Origin: Amoebophrya sp. AT5.2
Lineage: Eukaryota > Sar > Dinophyceae > Syndiniales > Amoebophryaceae
Reading direction: 5' to 3'
DNA length: 25,815 nucleotides
Assembly: GCA_005223375.1 (NCBI GenBank)
Contig: RXOD01004221.1
Coordinates: 1-25,815, forward strand
Part shown: in pieces, positions 1-7,904 of the stretch
Layout of the letters: the number at the start of each line of letters is the position of its first letter
Position numbering within the stretch: the stretch's first letter is position 1
Program-made: the position numbers and the translations under genes
Notes under the pieces: model-generated
Database searches by the model: none
What the model was told of the DNA's origin: nothing
What the model saw: only the letters and a program-made list of their open reading frames with translations

Positions 1-1
1 T

Positions 2-703
2 CCGGCTGCAGCCCTTCCAGCCAATCAAGGAATCGCTCCGGCGCCGATTCCGGTCGCTGCCCCAGTCCAAGGGCCTGTAGCCGCGCTCCCACAACTTGCT
101 TTACCTCCGCCGCAAGCTGCTTTAGGTGACCCTAACCAAGTAGTCGCATCTTTAGCTCCTGCTGCGGCCGCTCCTGCCGCACCTGCTTTACTAGTAGCCT
201 ACGCTCCTGGAGAAGCCGATGACGCTGCCGCTGCACTTGGACTACCCGCCGTAGTCCCCGCTCCGTCCGGAGGGCTCGTTCTCCCTCCCCCTCCGCCACC
301 CGTACAATTCGACGAGACCGCCGGAAATCACCACGTCGCCTCGCCGAAAGCTAGCGCCAAGGCCAAAGGGAAAGCACCCGTAGTTGCGCCCGTTCCTTTC
401 GCAGGTCCGATCCGCAGCCAGCCGCTTCCGGAGCCGCCGACCACCGCTCAAGGGAACATTCTCGCCCAGCCAGTCGGGCAAGGCCCTGCCAGCCCGGGTG
501 TAGTGCAAGAGATGAACCACAATTGGGAAACCGTGCTGAACAGCATGGTTCGAATGCGCGACTCCGGCGACCCTCGCGGCAGTGTAGTCGGTGCTGCCGT
601 CGCAGAAGGCGACTCCGACGAAGAGAGCGCCCCGCTGCCCGACCCGCAAGCAGCAGGAGCACAAGTTCAGGGCAACGAGGGCTTTCTCCAATCAAAAACA
701 TAG
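2..703 (+). CDS. 3' end of an Ala/Pro-rich ORF, unknown function
   Basis: The frame beginning at base 2 is open without interruption to the TAG at 701-703, giving about 233 residues with no 5' end in the window. The first two thirds are strongly Ala, Pro and Val rich with a proline run near 290-300, followed by a Lys/Ala-rich stretch around 350-385. The last 65 residues are different: they contain an Asn/Trp segment and then an acidic Asp/Glu-rich tail. No enzyme motif is visible. The stop lies 68 bases before the ATG of the gag-like ORF, with a pyrimidine-rich tract ending in CAG at 705-714 in between. It may be the C-terminal part of another element protein, a linker region of a longer polyprotein, or an unrelated host gene beside the insertion. 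Confidence 0.6.
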   Translation, partial: PAAALPANQGIAPAPIPVAAPVQGPVAALPQLALPPPQAALGDPNQVVASLAPAAAAPAAPALLVAYAPGEADDAAAALGLPAVVPAPSGGLVLPPPPPPVQFDETAGNHHVASPKASAKAKGKAPVVAPVPFAGPIRSQPLPEPPTTAQGNILAQPVGQGPASPGVVQEMNHNWETVLNSMVRMRDSGDPRGSVVGAAVAEGDSDEESAPLPDPQAAGAQVQGNEGFLQSKT

Positions 704-714
704 TGTTTTTTCCA

Positions 715-725
715 GTGCCCCGCAC
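715..725 (+). other. GTGC-CCC-GCAC hairpin in the first spacer
   Basis: A perfect 4-bp stem with a 3-base loop lies in the 68-base spacer between the first two ORFs. Very similar GTGC-loop-GCAC hairpins occur at 2056-2067, 2127-2138 and 6283-6294, always in spacers of the same element. Short stems occur by chance, so the recurrence is the evidence rather than this single site. Confidence 0.35.
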
Positions 726-771
726 TCCTAAGTCCCCTTACAAGTCTAGCTTCAGTTTCCAACCTTCCAAG

Positions 772-1900
772 ATGGCTCAGTTCGGCCCCCAGCTCCCAGC
801 TGGAATTCAGCTCGACCCCAACGTGGTCGCGGCTTTGCAGGTTTACAATCCGATGCAGCAGGAATACGATCGCGACCGCCAGATCAAGGAGCTGGACGGT
901 CGTGGTTACTGCAGCGACGCTCAGCGTCAACACCTCAACGCGTGCAACGATGAACTCGATGAGCCTGCGTCCGAAGCCCAGTGCCTGGTTATCTCCCGCG
1001 CCCTCGAGAGCCGGGACATCAAACGCACGTGGAGCAAGACGGCCTGCTCCTACGTCGACTGGAGCCCGTTGTCGTACATCGCCGCCATGTACGCCGCCGG
1101 AGCCCTGAACGCGGTCGAAGCGCGCCAGTGCCAGAAGTACGTCAAAAACGCCATCGCCGGGAGTTTGATGGCTGAAGGACGCGGCCCCTGCCCGCGCGAG
1201 GAAGTGTTCTCTCGCTTCTGGAAAGTCGTCAAAGACATTTTCTCCAGCGAGCTCCTCCCGGTCCTTTTGCCGAACCCGGGTAACGCCCAGATCGCCGCCG
1301 AGACCCCCGTCGAGTTGTACACCCGTCGCGTCCGCACGTCGATGCGCACCAACTTCTGGCAGAACCTCGACGCCGAGCTGAAGTGGCGCGAACGATCGCG
1401 AAGCCACTCTCAAAGCGGAAAACCAGGCCGCGCTCGATCGTATCGAGAAACAGCGCGCTTCCGAGAAAGCCGACCTCATCAACCGCCTTTCCCAGATCAA
1501 GAAGGTGAATGCCTCCGGCCGCGGTGGCGGCGGTGGAGGCGGTAACAACAACAATACGAACTTCGCCGGAGTTGGTGCCGGCGGTGGTGGCCAGCGCGCA
1601 GACAACGGTGGTGGAGGGAAAGGTACAGGTAAGCGCTCTTTCGGTTCTACCCTGGATCAGTACTCTGACCCCCAGAATCCGACCCGGGAGCGTTCCCCCT
1701 ACCGCACTACCGCCCGCGAAAAGATCATCTGCGAGGACTACGTTTCCGGCAACCCGAACGCCACGTGCAAGGACGTTGCTAAGGGTGGCTGCTGTCCGAA
1801 GGGCCGCCACGGTGGTAGTTTCCGTCGGATGGAGATGCTGAACGTGACTCGGAAGCTCGGGCAGACGCACGCGCAGATCCGAACCAAGACCACGGAGTGA
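772..1900 (+). CDS. Gag-like protein with coiled coil and CCCH motif, needs a +1 frame change near 1381-1400
   Basis: The ATG at 772 sits in a good context (CCAAGATGG). Frame 1 gives about 206 residues of a helical, globular-looking domain with several Cys and Trp, up to about 1390. Beyond that, frame 1 degenerates into Arg/Ser/Pro-rich sequence and stops at 1545. Frame 2 is open from 1382 and at once gives a classic heptad-like Glu/Lys/Leu helix (about 1391-1500), then a Gly/Asn-rich linker (1511-1620), then a Cys/His cluster (first Cys codon 1730, final His codon 1808) with pattern C-x11-C-x7-CC-x4-H, ending at TGA 1898-1900. The order capsid-like domain, coiled coil, basic linker and zinc motif fits a nucleic-acid-binding Gag. 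The shift could be programmed +1 frameshifting, a mutation in a dead copy, or an assembly indel. No named Gag family is recognised. Confidence 0.65.
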
Positions 1901-2051
1901 TCTCTCTTTTGAATCGAGGTACGAATAGGTTAGCTTTTAGCAGCCTGAGCTGGCTACTTAGAAATTCACCTACTTTAGCGCTAAAGTGTTTTGCAAAATT
2001 GAAGAACTTCGAATGATGTATTAATTGAATTGAACTAGTCTCTTTGGATTC

Positions 2052-2261
2052 TAGTGTGCTTTCGCACTTCATAAGGGCTGCAGCATCGCTCCTTTTACCG
2101 TACTAGTTTTCCCTGAATTCTAGTTTGTGCCTCGGCACCATTTAAACACAAGGGCAGCTCCATCGCCCATTTGAAAAACAATTATTGACTAGATCGCTCA
2201 GTTTTCCATCGCTTACTTTGGTTTACTTTGCTTATGATCTAGTAGGGCAGATCTATCGCCC
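2052..2261 (+). repeat. Three diverged copies of a CTAGT + GGGC-hairpin module
   Basis: Copies with the hairpin beginning near 2075, 2152 and 2245 share the core GGGC, then a 9-base loop ending in ATC, then GCYC. The second and third cores are nearly identical (GGGCAGCTCCATCGCCC and GGGCAGATCTATCGCCC), with the loop varying while the stem is preserved. The first copy is GGGCTGCAGCATCGCTC. Each is preceded by CTAGT, and the first two also have a GTGC-N4-GCAC hairpin in between. Preserved stem with changed loop suggests RNA-level function. Confidence 0.55.
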
Positions 2262-2290
2262 GTAGGTTTACCTACTTTTGGTTTCGATCT

Positions 2291-2306
2291 GTTAACCTAG
2301 GTTAAC
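2291..2306. repeat. 16-base perfect palindrome
   Basis: GTTAACCTAGGTTAAC is its own reverse complement. It lies 181 bases before the RT start codon and is directly followed by another hairpin (2308-2323). It could be a duplex protein-binding site or part of the RNA structure of this spacer. Confidence 0.6.
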
Positions 2307-2486
2307 CGGTTCTCTCGTGAACCATAGATCATTCCTCTACATCCACTTTTAGATCAGCCCCCATCTCGCTTTCACTGCTGATGCTTCCATGGACAAGGAT
2401 GCAAGAAGTTGCGCACGTGCTAGCACTCTGGTTTTTCGCTTGAAGCAGGGGACGCCTTGTATCATTGAAAAACACAGGACCCGACC

Positions 2487-4751
2487 ATGGCCTCAGAACC
2501 CAACTTCTCCTCAGAAATTGCCCAGGACTTCAGACGCACTTACGGCTCAGGTAGCGTTTTACCAGACTGCGTTAAGCGAGCAATAGAAAGTAATAAACAA
2601 CGCGACTCCACTCAAGTCATTGACTGTAATAGAAAGTTAGCTAGAAATTTAGTAGCCCTTCACTCCGGTTTTCTCGCCGCCGAGAAGCTGGAGCACGACA
2701 GTTTCCCCCCTCACTTACAAGAGGTTTACGAGGAAAAGAATTTCCTCTTCCTGGAGCACTTGGCGAAGTCTTCAATTCAGCACTGCGAGGACCTTCGCGA
2801 TCGTGAACACGAAGTTCTGTCACTTTTCGAGAAATTCAAGAAAGGGCTCCCCACCCGTGGCGAGATCAAGCCTTCCGGCTTCTGGCGTTTGCTTCCTTCG
2901 AACGAGACCGACCGCAAGCAAGCAGTAGCTTTGGCGACTGCTGAAGAACCCGAACGTAGACGTCCGCGCGACCACTGGGCTCCTGATTCAGATATCGACG
3001 AGATGAACAGACAGACCGATGCGATGGTGGCGGCCGGCTTGTGGGATGAATTGCCGAGCGAGCAGTGGCCTGACCGTTCCCCTGCTGCTACTGTTTTTCC
3101 AGTACATCAACATGGAAAAGTCCGAATGTGTTGCGACATGAGGCGATCTAACCTCATGTTGTACTCATGGGAGAAAGTGCGGCTTTTAGGGGTGAGAGCT
3201 GCCCAGGAAGTCATTGGCCGGTGCATGAGTCCTTTTAAAGATCAGCCTGCCCTTCGCCAGTTCAAGTCGGACCTGCAAGCCGACTTTGCCGCTGAGCGCG
3301 CCTTTCGCCTTCGTGCCGAAGAATCTCTCAGCGACCAGTTTTTGAGCGAGGTGCGCGCCGACCTCGCCTACTCGTCTACTACGATACTCGCGGACGGTGA
3401 GCAGCTTGTTCTTCCAACAGAGACAGAGGAAGAATATGCTTTCACTCCGTGGTCGGGTAAAAAGGATTTAAAGTCGTACTATTATCAGTTTGGCGTTGAT
3501 AATCCGAAGACGAACTTGCTATGGGTTCCAGGTCGAGCCTCGCCTAAACGGCCTTCCGGAGGCGAACCCGCACGGAAGTGGCGACTTGTGAGAAGTAAAG
3601 TCGCCCTGTTTGGCAGTTTATCTTCTATTTACGATTGCGTGCACGGTTCAGAAGTTTTGCAACTCGTAATTAATGAATATTTAGGTGTAATTTGCACCTT
3701 ATATATCGACGATTTACACCTGGTATCTCGTCGTGCCTCAGTTAAAAGTGATAACGAATTAGTTTCGCTTTTCCTAAATCTAGCTGGATTCCAAGAAAGC
3801 GCGCAAAAAAGTGAAATTCATTCAGAAATTCAACGTTCCCTCACCGTTCTAGGTGTGTCATACGAATTGTGCTCCCAATTCAAATCAAATAAATTATCAA
3901 TCGATCCTTCTCGCGTTGAACGCCTGCGCGCCATGGGTCGTGAGCTCAATTCTCAGTTCCAAATTCGCAAGGTGGAATTTGAATTATTACGCTCTTTTAA
4001 GGGGTTGCTTCGCCATGTAGCGCAGTTGTCTTTACAGTTTAACCATGTAGCGCGAGGTCTTGACGCATGGACCGACCTCGAATTCTTCAGCTCCCACATC
4101 AAAAATAGTGATGAACGACGACAACTCGCGCTATTAATTCGCTTGCTCCTTAGCTGCATTAACGCTACCCAGTGCGTCGAAACCTCCTCCCGTCAATTCG
4201 AGCTCCCGACGGCGCACGCCTATACGGACGCGTCGTTGGAGGATGCGAACGGTCTAAGCAGGGCTTTGCGGGCAGGTCGGCGTTCTGATTTAGGTAAATA
4301 CGGCGCTCGCATTGGGGGTTTTCTGGTTCTCCCAGATGGCTCTTCCTCTGCGTTTAGCATCCATATTACTAGGGTTCCTAGTGATATCGATAAGGTTCAT
4401 ATTGGCGTTCTAGAAACACTTGCAGCGCGTGTTCTTCTTCACAAGTACCAATCCATCTTACGCCAACACTACACAGTGTACCATATCGACAACAGTGGTG
4501 CCGTCTACTCTTTAGCCAAGAATTCGAGTTCTTGCCACGTCTGCCAGAACATCGGAGCCAGCTTCATTCAATTCTCCATTCGCTACCACTACAAGTATTG
4601 GCTGTGCTGGGTGAGCACCAAGCGCAACATCGCGGACGTGCTCACCCGCATGGAGCGCCAGTCTCTACTTTTAAGTTATTTCAAAGACTGCTCCCACGAG
4701 GAGCTATGCGACAGTACTTCGCGCCGTTCCTTTTTGTGGAAGGCATTATAA
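2487..4751 (+). CDS. Reverse transcriptase-RNase H protein of a retroelement
   Basis: The 754-residue ORF starts at an ATG in near-ideal context (GACCATGG). Residues 1-190 are an unrecognised N-terminal region. The RT fingers motif lies at about 203-222 (VFPVHQHGKVRMCCDMRRSN), motif A at 327-335 (DLKSYYYQF), a motif B-like segment at 372-384, and catalytic YIDD at 406-409. RNase H follows with its four acidic residues in place: D581 (YTDAS), E643 (LETLAA), D668 (HIDNS) and D717 (NIADVLTR). The protein should copy element RNA into DNA and degrade the RNA strand. The RNase H style resembles DIRS-like elements more than Ty1/copia. About 105 residues separate the fingers motif from motif A, far more than usual. 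There is no protease or integrase domain in this ORF. The frame is intact, so this copy may be recent or active. Confidence 0.92.
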   Translation: MASEPNFSSEIAQDFRRTYGSGSVLPDCVKRAIESNKQRDSTQVIDCNRKLARNLVALHSGFLAAEKLEHDSFPPHLQEVYEEKNFLFLEHLAKSSIQHCEDLRDREHEVLSLFEKFKKGLPTRGEIKPSGFWRLLPSNETDRKQAVALATAEEPERRRPRDHWAPDSDIDEMNRQTDAMVAAGLWDELPSEQWPDRSPAATVFPVHQHGKVRMCCDMRRSNLMLYSWEKVRLLGVRAAQEVIGRCMSPFKDQPALRQFKSDLQADFAAERAFRLRAEESLSDQFLSEVRADLAYSSTTILADGEQLVLPTETEEEYAFTPWSGKKDLKSYYYQFGVDNPKTNLLWVPGRASPKRPSGGEPARKWRLVRSKVALFGSLSSIYDCVHGSEVLQLVINEYLGVICTLYIDDLHLVSRRASVKSDNELVSLFLNLAGFQESAQKSEIHSEIQRSLTVLGVSYELCSQFKSNKLSIDPSRVERLRAMGRELNSQFQIRKVEFELLRSFKGLLRHVAQLSLQFNHVARGLDAWTDLEFFSSHIKNSDERRQLALLIRLLLSCINATQCVETSSRQFELPTAHAYTDASLEDANGLSRALRAGRRSDLGKYGARIGGFLVLPDGSSSAFSIHITRVPSDIDKVHIGVLETLAARVLLHKYQSILRQHYTVYHIDNSGAVYSLAKNSSSCHVCQNIGASFIQFSIRYHYKYWLCWVSTKRNIADVLTRMERQSLLLSYFKDCSHEELCDSTSRRSFLWKAL

Positions 4752-4890
4752 AGTAAAATTAGTGATTGTCAAACCCAGCCCGGCTTCATCGCGCCCCTCC
4801 TGTACTCGCTCTTACAAAGCCGGGTGAATTTAGTCTGCTATGAGTCAGTTTAACAACCAGTAATCCCCCAACCATCTGCAGAGCAGTTTG
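4752..4890 (+). other. Spacer between RT and third ORF with a long-loop hairpin
   Basis: The 139-base spacer contains CCCGGCTT at 4780-4787 matched by AAGCCGGG about 30 bases later, forming an 8-bp perfect stem. The loop includes CTTCATCGCGCCCC, which resembles the ATCGCCC core of the modules upstream of the RT gene. An ATG at 4840 opens an 8-codon ORF ending at TAA before the third ORF, which could act as an upstream ORF. No promoter motif is recognised. Confidence 0.45.
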
Positions 4891-6204
4891 ATGGTTTCCA
4901 GTCAGTGGGAAGATAAGTTTGTGTTAGTGAACGGAATTTACGAAATTCGGCCACCGCCTGAGACTCCGACTCAGATCTGCCCTTCGCAGTGGGTTAGAGA
5001 AACAGCCGCCCCAGAAGAGCGGGTCGCTGCTCCAGAAATGTCGCAAGGTCGCTCTCCTCCGAAAGGAAGCGACCGCTTCCACTGCACGCCGCGCCCGACG
5101 TCGCAGTTTCACCCGTACGATCGCATCAATCGTTCGAACGCGGGTCAGCACGGCGAGAACCTGTACTTGTACGGGCAAGAGAGCATCGACATCGTCAAGG
5201 CGCTCACGCCTCCCAAGACGCCGGAGACTCACGTGTTCGCGCCTTTCATCGCCACGGAAATGGCTTCGTCGGCTAGCGACCTCCTCCCGCAGTTCGTGAC
5301 AAAGCTGAGCGCGCACCTTGCGGGTGAGGTTGCCCAGGACCCCGCCCCTGTTTCCGTGCCGACCCAGATGCAAGTGGGCTCGATCAACAACGCGTGGAAA
5401 CAGTTCGTGGACCTTTCGATGTCCACCTCTGCTGGCTTGATCAAAAAAGAGCGCGTCGCGCATTGGGCCGCGATGATCCTCCAGTTCGTCTTCCACACGC
5501 TCCAGGCCAACATGACTCCCTGTGACCCGTGGTTTGGCGTCCAGTTCGACGGTTCCAAGAACTGGGTGGTCCGCTCCACCTCTTCGGGGCAGCTGCGTTA
5601 CTACGACCCTTGGGGCAACAGCGTGATGATCCCGCTGCCCGGGCAAAAGGACGCGACGCGCATCGCCTTCCCCCACCTGACCAAGGACAGCCGTTTTCCT
5701 GCTCAGATGGTTGGGCTTCAAGGCGCAGGTTTCGGGCCTAACCCCAACACGAACGCCGCGTCCGCTTCCAGTTCGTCTAGTGCCAGTTCTAGCGGTGTCG
5801 ACCAAGCTCCGTTTTCGGCTCACAGCCACCGTGGCCCTTCCGTTGAACAGATCCAAGGTCTGGGCGGCTGGAATCCGATGCAGGCCCAGTTCGCTGCCAA
5901 CCTCGCGCAGCACGATGCCTCGTCGGTCGTCGGCAACCCGGCTTCCGCCCCGCAAGGCGGTCCGTTCGCCCCCACCACGGCGTCGTCCAACAACAGTCCG
6001 TTCATTCCGTCCGGCGCGCTCCCGTTGCCGCCCGGTGTCGTGCAGCAGCCGCAAACTGGCCTCGATCGCCTCGGTGCCCGCCACGGACCTGGCTTCGCGC
6101 AGCAGTTTCTCAACAGTCACGCTCCAGATGACGGCAACCTCGGCAACATGTCTGACATGTCGGTGATTCCCGGTGCCCAACCGGACTCGCCAGATGGCCG
6201 CTAA
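4891..6204 (+). CDS. Third element ORF, unknown function
   Basis: An ATG at 4891 gives a 437-residue protein ending at TAA 6202-6204. Residues 1-80 are Pro-rich with many charged residues. Residues about 130-270 look like the folded part: they have Trp and aromatic residues, and regular spacing of hydrophobics, including an HWAAMILQFVFHTLQ helix and a GQLRYYDPWGNSVMIPLPG segment. The last 150 residues are Ser, Asn, Pro, Gln and Gly rich, typical of disorder. I checked for integrase (DDE, HHCC), tyrosine recombinase (R..HxxR..Y), methyltransferase and protease motifs and saw none. It follows the RT gene in the same orientation after a 139-base structured spacer, so it is likely an element protein, perhaps structural or an accessory nucleic-acid factor. 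No family is recognised. Confidence 0.7.
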   Translation: MVSSQWEDKFVLVNGIYEIRPPPETPTQICPSQWVRETAAPEERVAAPEMSQGRSPPKGSDRFHCTPRPTSQFHPYDRINRSNAGQHGENLYLYGQESIDIVKALTPPKTPETHVFAPFIATEMASSASDLLPQFVTKLSAHLAGEVAQDPAPVSVPTQMQVGSINNAWKQFVDLSMSTSAGLIKKERVAHWAAMILQFVFHTLQANMTPCDPWFGVQFDGSKNWVVRSTSSGQLRYYDPWGNSVMIPLPGQKDATRIAFPHLTKDSRFPAQMVGLQGAGFGPNPNTNAASASSSSSASSSGVDQAPFSAHSHRGPSVEQIQGLGGWNPMQAQFAANLAQHDASSVVGNPASAPQGGPFAPTTASSNNSPFIPSGALPLPPGVVQQPQTGLDRLGARHGPGFAQQFLNSHAPDDGNLGNMSDMSVIPGAQPDSPDGR

Positions 6205-6396
6205 TTTCGGCAGTGAAATAATGACGTCGCGTGCGACGGGGATCCGGATTTATAATAAATGAACTTCACAACCAACGCTGTCGTGCCCCGGCACTTCAGC
6301 TTCAACTTCGCAGCACTTCAGGATACCAACTTCAGCTCTACGGATAGAGACCATCTCTTTCTGCACTATGTTCCGTTGAACGTTTAGTGGCTCCGC

Positions 6397-6422
6397 GCGA
6401 CGGCAGGCTTGCCTGTCGTCGC
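6397..6422. terminator. Strong 12-bp hairpin after the third ORF, possible 3' end signal
   Basis: GCGACGGCAGGC pairs with GCCTGTCGTCGC across a TT loop, with one G-T wobble in 12 pairs. It lies 193 bases after the stop of the third ORF. It is the strongest small hairpin I see in the element and could mark the RNA 3' end, a processing site or a reverse-transcription start. The terminator label is tentative. Confidence 0.35.
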
Positions 6423-7422
6423 TTTCAGTTTGAGATCAAGTTCAGAGACGTTTTCAGCCAGCACGATTCACGCGCTCTGAGGCGCGAGTTCGCTTAGCTT
6501 ACTTTAGTCTTAACGCATTATCGTAGCTTACCAACAACGTAGATTTTAGGCATGAGCCCCTCGTTTTGAACCTTCGTGATGCAGTACAAAAACAAGAGGA
6601 CAGGTTGAGAGGCACTTCGTTGCCAATGTTTTGGGTTTGACAATTGAATGAGTAGTTGCTTCTCGGCCGTGGATTTCTGCGCGTGTGTTCACCGAGAGAG
6701 ATCGCTTTTTATATCTGCTTGCGGATATACATAGTCTTGTACTTCATCATCCTTTTTCTGAAATCAACATCCGACCTTGACTTCCGAATGGCCAGTGCGG
6801 ATAAGCAAAAATGTGTGACCTGGCCTTAAGTCCTTTTATTTGGAAAAAATGAAACGCTAAAAATATTAAGCAGAGCTTGATTTGTATCGTCCTTCTGCAA
6901 CGGAGGAAGAATATTTATTGTACTGCATTTTTCGTCAATATTCTCTTCCGCTTAAGTCTAGCAGGTGCAGGCTGCGACTGCGTTGTTCCTCCGACTGTCA
7001 TCCTCAAGTTCAACCCACTCGAAGTAGCAACGAGAACAACTACGAGTTCGACGGTTCCTCGTCTGCGACGTGCTCCCTCGCTGGTGGTTTCGGCCACGCA
7101 CTTTGACGTCTGCCATCTTCAATGAATCGATTTTCTGCTCGAAGCAGCTGTTGTCTCAAGAGACCAGACCCAGAAGCGTCAGCGCAGCGAAACAAACGAT
7201 CCATGTATCGATTTCACTGTCTCAGCGTCGTTTGCGGACGCAACCAAACCAAATGGCCGCGGAATGCTTCCGTAATCCGACCGGATCACCACGAGCGCAA
7301 ATCGAAGGGAGCGAAAGCGAAAAGATAGCATTGAGGGCAAAAAAAAAGTGGAGAGCCTACTATGGATATTAATTGTAGTTCGTTGTACGGAGATAGATTT
7401 TTATTTTTTAGATAAGTATATC

Positions 7423-7439
7423 AGAGAGAGAGAGAGAGA
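7423..7439. repeat. (AG)8 microsatellite
   Basis: Eight AG units plus one A lie in the non-coding stretch upstream of the WD40 gene. This is a simple dinucleotide repeat with no other evident role. Confidence 0.9.
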
Positions 7440-7904
7440 CTCCACAAACTACGAGAACCGTAGAAGTGACATGGTTCACAGTGTGACTACCCGGCAAAGG
7501 TTTGGAGCTGACCCTTGAGCTCTCTTACCACCGTCACGTTTTTAGATATATCATTTTGCGGACGAGGAGCATCTGCAGTACGTAGCGGCTGTAGATGGAA
7601 GGATTGGAAAAAAATACTAAAAGGCAAAGACGGCCAGCACACTGCCGCTTCTCTTTGAGAGTGACATTCTACTTACCCGTCTTTCTCTTTACTAACTTCA
7701 TTTCATACATACACATAGGATAGCTCACAACTGCTTATCGCCTGACCTATCGGTGAAGATGTAGGTAGCAGGAGCAGGTGCTCCTTCTCCATAGCTCACA
7801 GAGCAGAAATAAAGCTTGGAGTTGGACGAGTCGACGTATCGCTATAATTGCTCCACCAGCACCAGCAGCACCGACCACGGCTTGCGCTTGGTGATCGCAA
7901 CAAG

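Larger units (their letters stand above)
1901..2486 (+). other. Hairpin-rich spacer between gag-like and RT ORFs
   Basis: This 586-base stretch has no credible ORF but is dense in small perfect inverted repeats: a palindrome at 1972-1987 (ACTTTAGCGCTAAAGT), GTGC hairpins at 2056-2067 and 2127-2138, GGGC/GCCC hairpins at 2152-2168 and 2245-2261, GTAGGT-TT-ACCTAC at 2262-2275, a 16-base palindrome GTTAACCTAGGTTAAC at 2291-2306, and GGTTC/GAACC at 2308-2323. A module of CTAGT followed by an AGGGC...ATCGC hairpin repeats three times. This looks like a structured leader or processing region for the downstream RT gene. Its function is unknown. Confidence 0.6.
1..6560 (+). mobile_element. Retroelement with four separate + strand ORFs, 5' end outside window
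   Basis: Four consecutive + strand ORFs include an unmistakable reverse transcriptase-RNase H gene and, before it, a gag-like ORF with a coiled coil and a CCCH motif. All spacers contain short perfect hairpins. The RNase H type, the gag-RT order and the zinc-finger type recall DIRS-like and related elements, but no tyrosine recombinase, DDE integrase or endonuclease is seen, nor any long direct or inverted terminal repeat. Missing parts may lie left of base 1. The right boundary is an estimate: the last structured motif is near 6486 and the sequence then becomes plain AT-richer DNA. What I see is the ORF order and the motifs; the grouping of all four ORFs into one element is inference from shared orientation, tight packing and shared spacer motifs. 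Confidence 0.75.
6205..7904 (+). other. Element 3' region and long non-coding stretch before the WD40 gene
   Basis: From 6205 to about 6490 several hairpins cluster: GTCGC-GT-GCGAC at 6226-6237, GTGCC-CC-GGCAC at 6283-6294, a 12-bp stem at 6397-6422, and CGCGC/GCGCG at 6471-6486. CACTTCAG-type words recur at 6290-6335. A further stem, TATATCTGC-TT-GCGGATATA, lies near 6710-6729. From about 6.5 to 7.9 kb the DNA is AT-richer with an (AG)8 tract at 7423-7439 and no convincing ORF. The WD40 gene promoter presumably lies at the right end, but I see no clear core motif. Confidence 0.5.

Noticed and set aside
1229..1870. 213-codon ORF on the - strand opposite the gag-like ORF
   Set aside because: Ala/Thr/Val-rich shadow of the Gly/Asn-rich + strand sequence without motifs.
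2389..2586. ORF starting 98 bases before the RT start
   Set aside because: It overlaps the RT start in another frame and has no recognisable sequence; the ATG at 2487 has better context and leads to the real RT.
4924..6180. 418-codon ORF on the - strand opposite the third element ORF
   Set aside because: It is Arg-rich and mirrors GC-rich codons of the + strand frame; no motif is present, and the + strand frame fits the orientation of the whole element.
1..6560. LTRs, split direct repeats or a tyrosine recombinase
   Set aside because: No long matching sequences were found by eye between the ends, and no R..HxxR..Y or DDE pattern in the ORFs; the left end is cut off, so absence is not proven.
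6877..7372. Small + strand ORFs between the element and the WD40 gene
   Set aside because: Short, overlapping each other in different frames, with AT-rich composition and no motifs.
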